A stretch of 64,000 nucleotides of DNA. It comes from Onthophagus taurus. Its lineage: Eukaryota; Arthropoda; Insecta; Coleoptera; Scarabaeidae. The stretch lies in NCBI RefSeq assembly GCF_036711975.1, contig NC_091968.1:2108001-2172000 (forward strand), given 5' to 3'. Position 1 is the stretch's first letter. Each line of letters opens with the position of its first letter. The position numbers were made by a program, and so were the translations under genes. A model generated the notes under the pieces. It was not told the DNA's origin, did no database searches, and worked only from the letters and a program-made list of their open reading frames with translations. Below are positions 1 through 12,034 of the stretch, in pieces.

Positions 1-1275
1 CTTGCTCTATCTCTCTTCCCTGCCACCTCCATTCCTCCTTCTTTCTTCTCTCCCCTTTGTAGAACTTCATTATCTTTGTTTTCCCTTCGCCTTAAAATAT
101 CTTTCCAGGGATCTCATCATCTCCTTCATCTCCACCGCCTCTTTAGCCACGACCACCAAATCGTCCGCATATACCAAAGCGTGCACTTTTGTTCCTCCTA
201 GAACTCAACCCAACCCAACCCAACCCCACACATTTGCCCCTTCACAAGTCTCTTTTCCATGTCCGCCGTATATATTGCAAATAGTATGGGACTAAGCAGG
301 CACCCCTGTCTCACTCCCTTTGTCGTCTAGAATACTTCACTTAATTCTTCCCCCACTTTAACCTTGGACATCGTCTCTCTGTACATCTCCTTCACCCTCC
401 ATATCACTTGTTCTGAGATACCTCTCTCCCTCATTTCCTCGCACAACTTCTCTCTATCCACGTTATCGAAGACAGCCTTCAGGTCAATAAACAATCCATA
501 CAGCTTTCCTCCCTTCTTGTTAAACTCCCTATCTACCAGGTGTTTCAGAATGTATATATTGTCAATTGCCCCTCTTCCTTTCCTGAATCATGCCTGCCCA
601 TCCGGAAAAAATTCCCCCCTCTTCATTTCCTTTTCCAACCTCCCCAGCAGTAACTTTGCATAAATTTTGAAAGTTGTGTCCAACAGGGTGATCCCTCTAT
701 AATTGCTCATCACCCTTTTACTCCCCTTTTTATACAGTTGGCATATTATTCCCATCCTCCACCTGTCCGGAAAACTCTCCCTTATCCATATGTCGTTTAT
801 TACCTTCCATAGCTTCTTCTTCACTGTCTGCGTCGCGTCCAACCATGCCTCATTCTGGATCTCATCCTCTCCTGGCGCCCTTCCCCTCTTCAGTCCCCTC
901 AACACTGCCCCCATTTCTTGCAGTGTTATCTCTTCTCCTCCTTGCACACCTTGTTCTCCCTCTCCCAGTCTTCCACCCCTCCCAACAATCCCATGAAGTA
1001 GGTTTTCCATTCAGCCATTTGTATATCTCTGTTGACTTCCTCTCTTCCCTTCCTCATCCTCTTTAAGTATCTCCATACCTCATTTTCCTCTTTCAACTCC
1101 CTAACCTTCTCGGCCTCGCTCTTCTTTTTCTTGCATTCTTCTTTGTATTTTCTCCTGGCCTCTATATATCTATCTATCTCTACGTCCCCTTTCTGTCACT
1201 GTCTCAATTTCCTTCTAGCTTCTCTCTTGGCCTCTCTGTATTCCCTATCCCACCATTCGTTCCTTCCACTTCAAA
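1..1275 (-). mobile_element. Degenerate non-LTR retrotransposon, linker plus reverse transcriptase
   Basis: Reading the minus strand from about 1275 down gives a charged linker with a WWD motif, then an RT finger region around 588-1010 (key blocks RAPGEDEIQNEAW and NYRGITLLDTTFKIYAKLL). Below 588, with stops and frame changes, come palm blocks such as FIDLKAVFDNVDREKL and GVRQGCLLSPILFAIYTADMEKRL. These are standard landmarks of insect endonuclease-type non-LTR RTs. The copy is broken and runs off the window edge. It lies just upstream of the splice acceptor at 1303, so it probably sits in an intron of the plus-strand gene that follows. Confidence 0.85.
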
Positions 1276-1303
1276 ATTAGTAAACAATTCTTTTTAATTT
1301 TAG

Positions 1304-1667
1304 ACCTCCATCTCTGCCAAAATTACAACATGATAGTATAACAACTTCGACGGTATCTTCTACTTCAACGAGTGAAGATGTTAAAAAACAAATTCCAAAG
1401 AAAACGTAATTGTTTTAAATTAATAGTAAATTTCTGTTATTATGGTAATCTTAATGTTTAGGATGACAAATATGTTTGCAAAGAGACGGTTAAAACCGAA
1501 GCAGAAACAAACTTTAAGTAGGTATGATTCGCTGAAACAAATTGAAAAAACTTCTAAATCACCCAGGTAAGATTTTTTGTTTTAATCTTTTGAAGTTTAT
1601 TTTTAAATTATCATTTTGCTGCTAAATAAGACCTGGACAAGGACTTGCACCGAGAGGGTGGCTTTAA
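1304..1667 (+). CDS. 3' exons of an unrecognised plus-strand gene
   Basis: Three exons can be joined: 1304-1405, 1462-1566 and 1631-1667. A pyrimidine-rich tract ending in AG (1302-1303) precedes the first. Donors are GTAATT (1406) and GTAAGA (1567); acceptors end at 1461 and 1630. The first junction is phase 2 and keeps the frame exactly: exon 1 ends in KKQIPKK, and the split codon leads into MTNMFAKRRLKPKQKQ. Introns of 56 and 64 nt match the short-intron class of the other genes here. The joined tail is Ser/Thr-rich, then Lys/Arg-rich, and ends at a TAA at 1665-1667, followed by AATAAA near 1732. I do not recognise the protein. The third exon is the least certain: another frame (1631-1690) is also open, so its phase is not proven. 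The start lies left of the window. Confidence 0.5.
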
Positions 1668-1833
1668 ATGCTGATAATTTAAGTGTAAAGTAAGAATTTT
1701 AGATTATAAATATAATAAAGTGTTTGAAGAAATAAATTTTTTGATCCCATTACATCTCCATCCTTAGATAAGATGAGATATGTTGTTGTAAGAAAAATGG
1801 GATATAAAATCAACCCAGGGCATCTACCTAAGA

Positions 1834-3600
1834 CAGGGGTCGGCAACCTATTGAAATGGAAGAGCCAAAAATTACAATTTACAAAATTTCCCAGTTTTTA
1901 CAGAGCCACTAAATTTTGCTTTAAATATGAAATGATATTTATTTATATAAAAACACATTGAGAGCATTGGCTTTGCATGCCTTTTGAAAGTTTGATTAAA
2001 TCTGGCTATAACTTGTTGTTTTAAGTTTCAAGCACGATTCTAGATTTTTATTTGTTAGTTGACTTCTAAGTTTACATTTTATTATATTCATGCAAGAAGA
2101 CGCTTGCTCGCACATATGTGTCGACCTAGAACTAGATACATTCAGATTTAGCCGCACGTCTCACAAGTCGGCTAAACTCGAATGATTCTAGTTCTGGTAT
2201 AAAACTAGAACTAACACTAGACCTAGAACTAGAAACATTCGGGTTTAGCCCGAAAAATCGTTAACACTCCATATGCCAACTTCTTCACCTGTAGCATTCT
2301 AGAAGACTATTCCATGCGCCGAATATGAGAACCTCAACTCGCGGAATTTCTTTTAGAGCTGTCCACTTGCGCTGCGCGATATGCATGCTTTTCTGGACTC
2401 CAACTCTTCCAACTTATGCTTGAGTTCTGTGAACTTTCAACTCCACAAGTCCTTGGTTTTCAAATCTACCAATAGCATTTGAAGCGATCCAGAATCAATT
2501 CCAAATGGCTCAAAGTTGATCTCATTAGTATTTGTGTTGAGAGGATTTACTATGAACGCGAGAGTACTTTTGTTCATTTTGAATTGCCCAAATCTCTCAG
2601 CGAATCCATCCTTCTTGTTTTTTAAAGCTATGCTGAAGTAATTCGTGTCAATAGTTGCATTGCCATTTCCTTTCAGTATTAGATTGAGTGCATTTAGTTT
2701 AATTGTGGTATCTGCCATAAAGTTGAATTTTTGCAGTCAATGCTTTTTTCATTAAGGAATGTTCTTATTTCACGCAAGCACAAAGCAACACGTTGCAATA
2801 CTTTACCTCTGGAAAGCCATCGCATTTTATTGTGCAGAAAACTGACTATCTATTTCTTCAAGGAAATCTTTAAACCGGCGATGGTGGAGTGCTTTTGCCA
2901 AGATGCTGTTAATAATCTTTATTACCAAGTTAATGACCTCAACTATTTCGGCCGAAAATGTTTGGGAGCAAAGTGCTTCTTGATGAATTACCCTGTCATA
3001 CTTCTGGCTCCATCAGTTACTATAGAAACGATTTTATTTATATCGATTCCATTGTCTTTCAGGCATTTTTGCACAGCATTTGCTAGTAATTTGGTAGTAA
3101 TTCTAACAGTTCTTCTTTTGGACCTTGGGTCGTGTTGAATTTTCTTTTATGTGGCAAGACTCATCTATAGCAAGGGATAAGGCAGAAGCTATGAAGACAT
3201 TTAAAGACATTTTAGCAGTTCTATCCTGTACTCTTTTAGCAGATAATGGCAAATCTTTGATTTTTTCATGATTTATGCTTTGCTTTTAAAATCACGAAAC
3301 AGTTCTTCAGATGCACGTATAAAACAATCTTTGACATAATCACCATCTGTGAATGGTTTTCCCCTTTTTGTAATTTCTAATGATACTGCAAAGCTTGCCA
3401 GATTTACGTTATTGGAAGATTGCGCACCGTTACTTAGCATGGAACTTGACTTTTTGGAGCTCTTTAACAGCTTTTCTTGGTGCGTCACCGGTTGGATGTT
3501 TACCAGCAAACTGGCTATGTTTTGTTGTGAAGTGTCTCTCCAAATTTGACTTCTTATTATTGCCATCAGTGTTGCATATATATGCAAACTCTAAATATTA
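1834..3600 (-). mobile_element. hAT-family transposon remnant
   Basis: The right end (minus orientation) is a hAT-like terminus starting CAGGGGTCGGCAACC at 1834. Minus-strand pieces give a hAT transposase of the GTF2IRD2/SCAND3/ZBED type: 3587-3273 (EITKRGKPFTDGDYVKDCF), then 3270-3120 in another frame (KIKDLPLSAKRVQDRTAKM, ALSLAIDESCHIKENSTRP), then 2718-2437 (ADTTIKLNALNLILKGNGN, LAFIVNPLNTNTNEINFEPF). Stops and frameshifts break it. No matching TIR was seen near 3600. A palindromic satellite unit (2127-2262) is inserted inside it. Confidence 0.8.
2127..2262. repeat. Isolated palindromic satellite unit inside hAT remnant
   Basis: One and a half copies of the palindromic repeat. Arms such as TAGAACTAGA...CATTC and GAATGATTCTAGTTCTGG surround a TTTAGCCGCACGTCTCACAA centre. 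The same family as the arrays at 21.4, 35, 45.5 and 10.0 kb. Confidence 0.85.
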
Positions 3601-3660
3601 TCATTTCGGCTTCAGGATTGGTCAAGGTATGATCAAATAAATACATAGTAAAGGTCCTAA

Positions 3661-4200
3661 TGAAAGAAGAATACAGCGTTTCTGAGTATTTGTCAAGTAT
3701 TGACCAAAGGGAAGTCTTCTGACGTTATCTGCCAGTTATGTCTAGTCTTTTGGCAGCAGTATCAAGTCTTCTTCAAGTAGTATTTAGTCATCTGCGGCAG
3801 TATCTTGTTTTCTGCAAATAGTATCTCTCAAGTAGTGTTGGTAGTATCTAGATAGGTCTCTGGAAAATAGTGCCTAGATTTTTACTGGTAGTATCTAGTC
3901 TTTTAAAAGTAGTATTTGGTCGTCTGTCAATAGTATTTTGTTTACTGTGCATAGTTTTTAGTCTTCTCCCACTTGTATCTGCTCTTCTGTTAGCAATATC
4001 AAGTTTTCCGCAAACAGTTATCTAGTTTTTTGCAAATAGTATTGGTCAAGTAGTGGTAGTAGTAGCTAATTACTGTACTTACTCTCTGGAGAACAGTGTC
4101 CAGCTTTTTAATGTCTTTTGCAAGTAATATTTAACCTTCTGCCAACAGCATCTGGTTTTCTGTCCGAAATAGTTGGTCTAAAAAATGTTGCAAAACAATT
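3661..4200 (+). repeat. Degenerate minisatellite downstream of MFS A
   Basis: Runs of variants of AGTCTTCTGCCAACAGTATC and CTGCAAATAGTATC recur about every 30-40 nt, strongly diverged. The reverse orientation of the same repeat lies 3' of MFS B (24440-24530 and 27930-28110). No gene was seen in this stretch. Confidence 0.65.
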
Positions 4201-4256
4201 GCTACTAAAAAATGATACATACAAAATTTCTTATTATTAATTAAATAGGCAAGTAT

Positions 4257-7200
4257 TTATTCAAGTGCTTTATTATCAGTATTTGGTAAGAAAAACGCCA
4301 ATAAAGAAGAAACTAAAATTGTACATCCAAACATTAAAAACGGCGGTAAACAACCAATTTGTAACAAAACTGGAAGAAGTATGTTTCCTACCAGAGTTCC
4401 CGTCCGAGCCATCATAAAAATTAAAGCTAATCCAATAGTTCTATAATCATAAAAAATAAGATTATCAATTTCTGGTTATAATTAATTTTTTGGCACCATC
4501 AAAAAATTACCTTAAGCTTGTTGGGAAGACATCAACAGTAATAGTCATAATTATATCGGTGCAAACCGTTACTAAAGCATTATTTATAGCTGATAAAGCT
4601 GTCATCATTTCGACATTTATCGAAAAATAGATACAAAATGCGGAAATTCCACTTATTCCACCGAGAAATATTAAAATCGGCTTCTTTCCAAGTTTATTTA
4701 TTATTACTTCAGTTATTAAAAACGCTATTATTGTCATAAATGATATAATTAACGAGTTTGTGTAAACTGAATTATCAGGATTCTATAAAAATGAGTTAAT
4801 TACAGTAAAACCTTGATTTCATGTTCATAGATAACATCGGAGATCGGGTATTCCCCGAGTTATCTATACGATTTATAAATCAAGGCTGCTTATTCTGGTA
4901 TTAATTGTTATTTAGCGCTTGTTGTATATTTTTATTGATCGAAAAGTAGAACTAGAAACATTCGGGTTTAGCAGTATGTCTCTTAAGACGGCTAAACCTC
5001 AAACTTTCTAGATCTAGTGTTAGTTCTAGTATTGCACTAGTATTGTCACTAGAACTAACAAGACCATGTGATGTGGCAATAAAATTACTTAATAGTGAAA
5101 TAAAAGTGTATAAATGGGAAGAAGAGCCCGGGTTTGTAGCGATAAAGACTAACATAGGTTTATGGATTGGATGTTTTTTGACACCTAATGAAACATTAGT
5201 AGAATATGAGGAAAAATTAAAAAAAATTGCTGTGGTAGTACATGGGAACAAGAGAAAAGAGATTTTTATTATGGGAGATTTGAACGCTAAATCAGCCTGA
5301 TGGGGTTCAAAAAGAGGAAAGAGTGGACGCAAGAGGAAAAATATTGTGTGAATGGATGGTACAGCAAAATATGGCAATAGCAAATAGGGGTAATAACCTT
5401 ACATGGAAAAGAGGAAATCAGGAGTCGTATATAGATATAACGATGTGTAAAGTTGATGTAGTTAATTGGATTGAAAACTGGGAAATTTTAGAAGAGGAAA
5501 ACCTTAGTGATCATGCTACTATTAAATTCGAAGTTAAAATTAGGAACGCAGAGCAGAGAGAAGAAATAGTTCAAGAAATGGGGTGGTTTCGGAAGGTAGG
5601 ATTAGTAAATGAATATTAAAAGGAAGTTAAAAGAAAAAAAGGAGCAGTGGATGTTCTTACTCCTACCAAGTTAATTACAGTAGTAACAGCAGCCTGTGAT
5701 AAAATGTATGGCAAAACAAAAATAAAATGTTACAAAAGAAGGCAATTGTATTGGTGGACAGATAAGGTTGCAGAAGGGAGAGTTAAAGCAAATGGAAACA
5801 GACGTATACTTACAAGAGTTAATTCACAGAATGGAAATGAAAGGGAAAAAGAAGTAGCAAAAACGGAATATGAATGTGGAAAATTATATGAAGTTATCCT
5901 GAAAGAAAGGATATTAGAAGAACTGATAAAAAACAAGGCATCTCTGATAATCAACCCAGTAAACAAGAAACCTCTGTGAAACATTTCAATTTTAACGTAC
6001 AGTGAATTAAATGAAACATATTAGAACTACGTTTCATATACGTGACAGATACGATTTTTACGAAACGTATCTAAAGATATGTATCAAATACATTTCAGTA
6101 GAAATATTTATGAAATATCATTAAAATATGTAGCAGAAACATTTCATTTGAAACATTTCGCTACAAATGTGTCTGAAACATGTCTGGAATATCTTCAGCA
6201 CCGCCTGTGAACTTATGTACAAACATTAATTAATGTTTAGGTAACATTCCTTCACGGTTTAATTGACAGTTCAAAAGAAAACTTCACGCTATGATTGGCA
6301 TTACTAATTACTAAAGAAAACTTCACGCTATAATTAATGTTTGTAAACAAAACTAACCTTACCTAACATTTCTTCACGGTTTAATTGGCATTTCAAAAGA
6401 AAACTTCACGCTATAATTAATGTTTGTAAACAGAACTAACCTTACCTAACATTCCTTCACGGTTTAATTGGCATTTCAAAAGAAAACTTCACGCTATAAT
6501 TAGTGTTTGTAAACAAAACTAACCTTACGTAACATTCCTTCACGGTTTAATTGGCATTTCAAAAGAAAACTTCACGCTATGATTGGCATTACTAATTACT
6601 AAAGAAAACTTCACGCTATAATTAATGTTTGTAAACAGAACTAACCTTACGTAACATTCCTTAATATGGTTTTAGAAAAGGAAAATCGACAGTGCATGCA
6701 ATTGAAGAAGTTTTGAATGCAGCGAGAAATACAGATAAATACAGGAGGGGGAAAAGAAATTATGTTGCTTAATAACATTTGATGTTAAAAAAGCGTTTGG
6801 CTCTGCTCCATGGGAGCAGATAGTTAGATATATGGAAGAAAAAAAATATCTATACAGTTTATTAACTGTATTAAAGACTACCTTAGTGAGAGGTATGTTG
6901 TTTGTAATAATGCCAGTTTCCCGATGACAAAAGGTGTTCCTCAGGGCTCTGTTTTGGGACCACTCCTTTGGAATATTTTTTTTGATCAAATTTTAACTGA
7001 TATGCAAATACAAGAAGTAAAGTTACTGGCACGTGCAGATGACTTGGCTATTGTAATTTCTGGTTGGAATAAGGAGAATATTACTAACATTACACAGCGT
7101 GTTATTAAAGTAATTGTAGATAAATTAGAGTTTATGGGTTTAAAGCTGGCCCCCTTAGAAAACGGAATGTGTTTTAATGAAAAGTAGGAAAAATAGAGGA

Positions 7201-10200
7201 GAGTTTGAAATTAATGTGGCAGGAAATGTTGTAAAATCTGGTAGCTCAAATACTTTGCTGTAATGATTGGTAGAGACCTGAAGTGGGGAGCTCATGTCGA
7301 ATATATATACATTAAGGTGCAGAAAACCGTAAGTGCATTGTACAGAATAATGGGTTCGACCTATGGGCCAAGTACGGAGAAAAGAAAGCTGATAGGTTCG
7401 GTAGTCTTCTCGCAGATGCTGTACGCCTGCAAAGCTTGGAGTGGGGCGTTTGAGATAAGAAAACACAAACAAAAGCTGACGAGAATACAAAGACAGATCC
7501 TGATAAGAGTTGTCAGTGCTTACAGAACCGTCTCTACGGAAGACTGTTGGTGATTGCAAACTCTTTTCCAATTGAGTTAATCGCAAAAAGACGAATGTTC
7601 ACATGGACAACAAAAGAAGATCGTGACACCATGGAGGAATGGAACAGTGGATGAGCCAAGTATTCCGGAAAAGCACAATGGACGAAAAGAATAATTCCGA
7701 AAGTTAAAACATGGGTTACTCGGCAATGGGGAGAAATGAATTATTATATGTGTCAATTCTTGAGTGGTCATGGCTGTTTTAAAGCCTACCTTCACAAACA
7801 CAAGAGAAGAGAGGAAGAAATGTGCGTTTTTTTTATGAAAGATGGAAAGAAATACGTGAGAAAACTGAATACTAGTCATGTTAGAGAGTGAAGAAGAACG
7901 GAAAAAGACTGTGGAAGAGTTTGTAAAGGAGGTCATTGTGACGAAGGAAAGGGAGGACAGAGGAACGGAGAGCAACGGAGATGGTACGGTGGGAGAGGGA
8001 ATAGGGTAAGAAGGGCGGCTTCATCAAGAAAGCCAATCTAAGACCAGGCCGACCAGGCAGTGCGGCTGAACGACGAGGAGCAACTCGAAGTTTTTCCGGC
8101 ATGAGAAAGAGAGAGAGAGAGACGATCAAGAGGGGCGTCGTGTTCACTACACTCCGAAGACAGCTCGTGCGAGAGTTAATAAAATAATAAATAATAATTT
8201 ATTGAGCCAAATTAGAAAAAACAAAATACAATAATAAGGAAAAGTACAATAATATTAAACTTAATTTATAGCTCAAAGGGTGCAAGGGCAGAAAAGGCAA
8301 AACAATGCCACTGATTTTACTTGCACCTAATGAGAGCAGCAGCAGAAAATAAAATAAAAGTTAAATCAAATCAAAACTGAGCAGTATCAATGAAAATGAG
8401 ATAATAAAAATAAAAACAAGTAGTATTAAATTACCAAAAGAATCAAAAGCAACATTATATCAATTATCACAAAAACCGATCAAACACCCTGTCGCGCAAA
8501 ACAATAGATCTAAACAACTGAACCGAGCGGGCACACCTCGCAGAACTGGGAATCGCATTCCAAAAACGAGCTACTTGATAGGAAAACGAGCACTGAAATT
8601 TTGACGATCTATGCAGCGGAACTGTAATACAAAATCCATGCCTAAAATTCAAATTGTGTACATCAGTTCTGAAGGTAATTTTGCGAGAAAGATAAGGAGG
8701 TTTACCAGAATAAATAATCCCATGAATAAAAGACAAGTAATGAAAAACAAATCTCTGTCGCATATTCAGCCAACCACAATTCTGAAGAGCTTGTGAGACG
8801 TGATCACCTCTCCTCAATTTATAAATAAAGCGAAGACACGAATTCTGCACGACCTGAATTCTTCGCAAACTCTCAAAAGATAGACATGGACCAAATACAA
8901 CGTTACAATAATTAAAGTGAGACAAAACTAGAGCATCACAGAGAAGGCGTTTGAGCTTTATCGACAAAAACATTTTACTAAAATAGAGGCTTCTAAGAGA
9001 CCCATACGCGCGCCTACATATCAACCTAATGTGATCACCAAAAGTAAGCCTATCATCAATGACAACACCCAAACTCTTGACCGAGTCCACCACTCTTAAT
9101 TGCTCCTCTAGCATACTAATGTTAATGTCATTTTTATTAACAGATAAGTTACCCTTTTTAGTAAATAAGATGCATTGGGTCTTGTCAGGATTGATCACAA
9201 GAGCATGCCTTTGTATCTCCACACATAAGTGACCCAATTCCTCAGTAATTCTGTCACATGCATGAGGCAACTCAGCAGGTATGCTACAATTGTAGAAGGA
9301 TCAGAACAAACGGATTTAACCTTAACCGATTGCATCCTGTTAGAAAGATAGCTCCGAAACAAGGAAACAGCACAATCAGAAACACCAATAAACCTCAGAA
9401 TAGCCAACAAAAGGTTATGATACAAAATATCAAATGCCTTGCTGAAATCAAGAAGCACAAGTACAGTAGATCTTCCCCCATCCAGAGCTCTAAAAACGTC
9501 ATCTGTTAGATCAAGAAGTGCCGTGGCACAGCTATACTGTCGCCTAAAGCCAGATTGTTTCTGAGGTAAAATATGATTAGAATTTAAAAAGGATTGTAGT
9601 TGTTCCGCCATAATCCTCTCCAACACTTTGGAAAGAACCGGGAGGATGGTAGTGGGCCTCAGATCTTTAAACTCCTTAACTGGATTGGCTTTAGGAACAG
9701 GAGTCACCAAACCAAACTTCCACGCACTCGGGTAAACTGACTCTTTCAAGCAGAAATTAATTATATGGCAAAGAACACTCAAAATACGAGGACAGCACAA
9801 CCTAACCATATCCAGGGAAATTCCATCAGAACCAACACTAGTGGACTTAAATGAAAGTAACATTCGCTCAACAAATTCCACAGAGACGTCGCTGAAAGTA
9901 AAAGTAGTACCTTCAGGATTTAATCTATAACTATCATAAAAATGTAATAAATCAGCGTCAGGTTCAACAACAACATCACCAATAGCTTCAGAAAAAAACA
10001 AATTAATATTGTCCGGATCGGCCAGGTGAGGAGGTAAATCTGATAGTTCTAGTTTTACACTAGCACTGTCACTAGAACTAACACTAAGCCTAGAAGTAGA
10101 ATAATTTGGGTTTAGCCGTCTTCAGAGACGTGCTTCACTAGTATTAGTCCTAGTTTTGCGTTAACACTGTCACTGGAACTAACACTAGACCTAGAATCAT

Positions 10201-11815
10201 TCGGGTTTAGCCGCACGTCTCTCAAGACGGCTAAACCCTAATGATTCTAGAATGATTCTAGGTCTAGTGTTAGTTCTAGTTTTGCACTAGTATTGTCACT
10301 AGAACTAACATAAAAGGTAGAACTAGAATCATTCGAGTTTAGCCGTTTTGAGAGACGTGCGGTTAAACCCGAATGATTCTGGTTCTAGATCTAGTGATAG
10401 TTCTAATTTTGCACTAACACTGTCACTAGAACTAACACTAAGCCTAGAAGTAGAATCATTTGAGTTTAGCCGTTTTGAGAGACGTGCGGCTAAATCCGAA
10501 TGATTCTAGTTCTAGGTTTAGTGTAAATTCTTTGGCTATAACGGACACTCTCTTTTCCGTATTAATCCGTTATATCAAGGTTTTACTGTATTAAAAAATC
10601 AAAAATAATTTGAAATTTACCTCATTACAATTAATTAATAATTCGCTTTGGGTTGAAGAATTCGCATTAATACCTTCAATCATTTTACAAAAATTTGCAT
10701 CTTTATCTTCGGGATTATTTAATTTATAATCGCTTAATATAGTAAAAATTTGTGGTAACCACAACCTTAAACTATTCATACTCATTATAAACCCAACTTC
10801 AATTATACCGATTAACAAGAAATTCCATAAATAAATTCTCGAAAATAACGGTTTGATCTGTTTAAATCCATTTTTTAAAGCATCAATCGAAGATTTATTT
10901 ATAACCCTTTTATCTTCATTAATAAGCATTTTAATTGGATAATCATCAATGCTTTTTCCCGTATTTAAATGGAAGATTTTTCGAAACACTTTTAAAGCTT
11001 CGTCGTTTCTCCCAGCAGTCATCAAATATTTTGGACTCTCCGGGATAAAAAAATGTCCAATCGAACTGATTATACAAGGAAACGAGCTGATTATTATAAA
11101 AAAGTTCCACGATTTTAACTGAAACGTTCCATTTAAAAATTTTACGTTCCAATTTAATGGTATTATCAACCACGCTAATAACGGCATGGTCATATTTGCC
11201 AAACCATAAATAAGTCCAATAAAAAGAACAACTTGGGCACGATATTTCGACGAATGATACTCGGATAAAACGGAAGTTAATGTTACAAAAGGTCCATTAA
11301 CTCTGTTAAAAAAGAAAATTTAAAACGATTAAATAATTTTTTTTTGTATTTACTTACATAAATCCAGTGAGAAATTTTAAAACCACCAACATTTCGTAGT
11401 ATTGTGAAAACCCTGCTAAGATAATTAAAAAGGCGTTTATCGCGTAACAAGAAACAATAATTTTCTTTCTTCCTAAAGTATCAGCTAGAAAACCCCAAAG
11501 CAAAGCACTCGGAACCATCCCTAAATAAGAAATACTATTTAAAAGTCCAGCTTGTTCTAAAGTTATTTGTAAATCGCATCGAGCCACTGGAATAACGTAA
11601 GACATCGTTGTGCTATCGAAATTAGTCGCAAAGTAACTTGGAATTGCTAAAAGTAGAAGGAGGATATTAAATTTTCCAAATTCCGCTGAAGAAATTGCTT
11701 TTTCAAAATCAGCTGGTTCTAAAAATGAAAAAGTAATAAATATATTAAAAAAAATTTTGTTAAAATTACCTTCATAATTTATAATTTCTTTGGTAGACTT
11801 TGTTTTTGATTTCAT
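4257..11815 (-). CDS. SV2-like MFS transporter A (synaptic vesicle glycoprotein 2-like)
   Basis: A membrane transporter of the major facilitator superfamily, SV2/organic-ion-like branch; the substrate is unknown. Exons (minus): 11815-11770, 11718-11358, 11302-10621, 4782-4511, 4440-4257. All junctions have GT/AG and phases match; the sum is 1545 nt, 514 aa. Start is ATG 11815 (MKSKTKSTKEIINYE). Motifs: EPADFEKAISSAEFGKFN at the N-terminus, GFLADTLGRKKII in the loop after TM2, and PESPKYLM before the central cytoplasmic loop. It ends FFLPNTDNKALE. Introns 1, 2 and 4 are 51, 55 and 70 nt; intron 3 is 5838 nt because a nested TE composite sits in it. The paralogue B has 51 nt at the same position and phase. 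No frameshift or stop is seen, so it could be functional if the long intron splices. Confidence 0.9.
4945..5060. repeat. Palindromic satellite unit, left block of composite
   Basis: One unit: arm TAGAACTAGAAACATTCGGG, centre TTTAGCAGTATGTCTCTTAA, then the inverted arm and a spacer with CACTAGTATTGTCACTAG. Confidence 0.85.
5043..8165 (+). mobile_element. Degenerate R1-clade-like non-LTR retrotransposon
   Basis: In order on the plus strand: an AP-endonuclease-like domain (5043-5560; motifs IFIMGDLNAKSA and LSDHATIKFEV), a linker (5647-5979), then RT from about 6660 (GFRKGKSTVHAIEEVL, TKGVPQGSVLGPLLWNIFF at about 6930-6990) and a palm motif reading ARADDLAIVI near 7030, where YADD is normal. 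A C-terminal domain follows with many stops and frame changes to about 7900. The GC-richer 3' end has an AATAAAATAATAAATAAT tail by about 8200. A block of unrelated sequence and 82-bp repeats (5990-6662) splits it between linker and RT. Not active. Confidence 0.8.
6225..6662. repeat. ~82-bp tandem repeat inside R1-like element
   Basis: Units contain CTAACCTTACCTAACATTCC then TTCACGGTTTAATTGGCATT and AAAGAAAACTTCACGCTATA. Copies near 6354, 6437, 6519 and 6646 give periods of 83, 82 and 127 (the last includes an extra half unit). The 5990-6225 stretch before it has several GAAACATTTC motifs and no recognisable gene. Confidence 0.8.
8170..10020 (-). mobile_element. Jockey/CR1-like RT fragment with active-site block deleted
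   Basis: Two minus-strand frames, 10001-9195 and 9270-8467, give an RT. The first has LDFSKAFDILYHNLLLAIL and ends inside SDPSTIVAYLL. The second begins within the thumb region (VINPDKTQCILFTKKG, SLGVVIDDRLTFGDH) and runs to the C-terminus (FSYQVARFWNAIPSS, FDRFL stop). The GVPQGSxLGPLLF and YADD segment between them is missing, so the copy cannot be catalytic. The 3' end is a TTA-rich tail near 8180. Confidence 0.85.
10036..10535. repeat. Palindromic satellite array, right block of composite
   Basis: About four units of the palindromic repeat, with centres in both orientations (for example GCCGCACGTCTCTCAAGACGG near 10210 and GCCGTTTTGAGAGACGTGCGG near 10340). It abuts the pogo-like right TIR (10536-10588). 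Confidence 0.9.
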
Positions 11816-11977
11816 CTTTGCTTCATTCAATGTTAAACTCCTTAATTTAGTCGTTATTAAATAATTATACGAAAAAGATAAGAATAATTTTATTTAATTT
11901 TCCATGTTAATTTTAGAAAACTCGGAAACACAAAGTGTATTGTCTGGATAACATTGTTTTTAAAAATATTTTTTAAT

Positions 11978-11983
11978 TTTATT
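11978..11983 (-). terminator. Candidate poly(A) signal of the P450 gene
   Basis: AATAAA on the minus strand, 51 nt past the P450 stop codon and just before the start region of MFS A. No other signal close by looks better. Confidence 0.5.
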
Positions 11984-12034
11984 AAAAAACAAATTACAAT
12001 TAACAATAGAGAAAATAAAGAATAATAACATAAT

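Larger units (their letters stand above)
4803..10588. mobile_element. Pogo-like TIR composite in MFS A intron 3
   Basis: The left end is TA then CAGTAAAACCTTGAT at 4803. The right end is its reverse complement, ATCAAGGTTTTACTG, ending at 10588 and followed by TA. TA target duplication and a CAGTAAAACCT terminus are typical of pogo/Tigger-type Tc1-mariner elements. Inside are palindromic satellite blocks near both ends and two unrelated degenerate non-LTR retrotransposons in opposite orientation. No pogo transposase was recognised. The right terminal region (10536-10588) resembles the sequences beginning at 21351 and 34905, also next to palindromic arrays. The TIRs could also come from two separate insertions. 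Confidence 0.65.
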
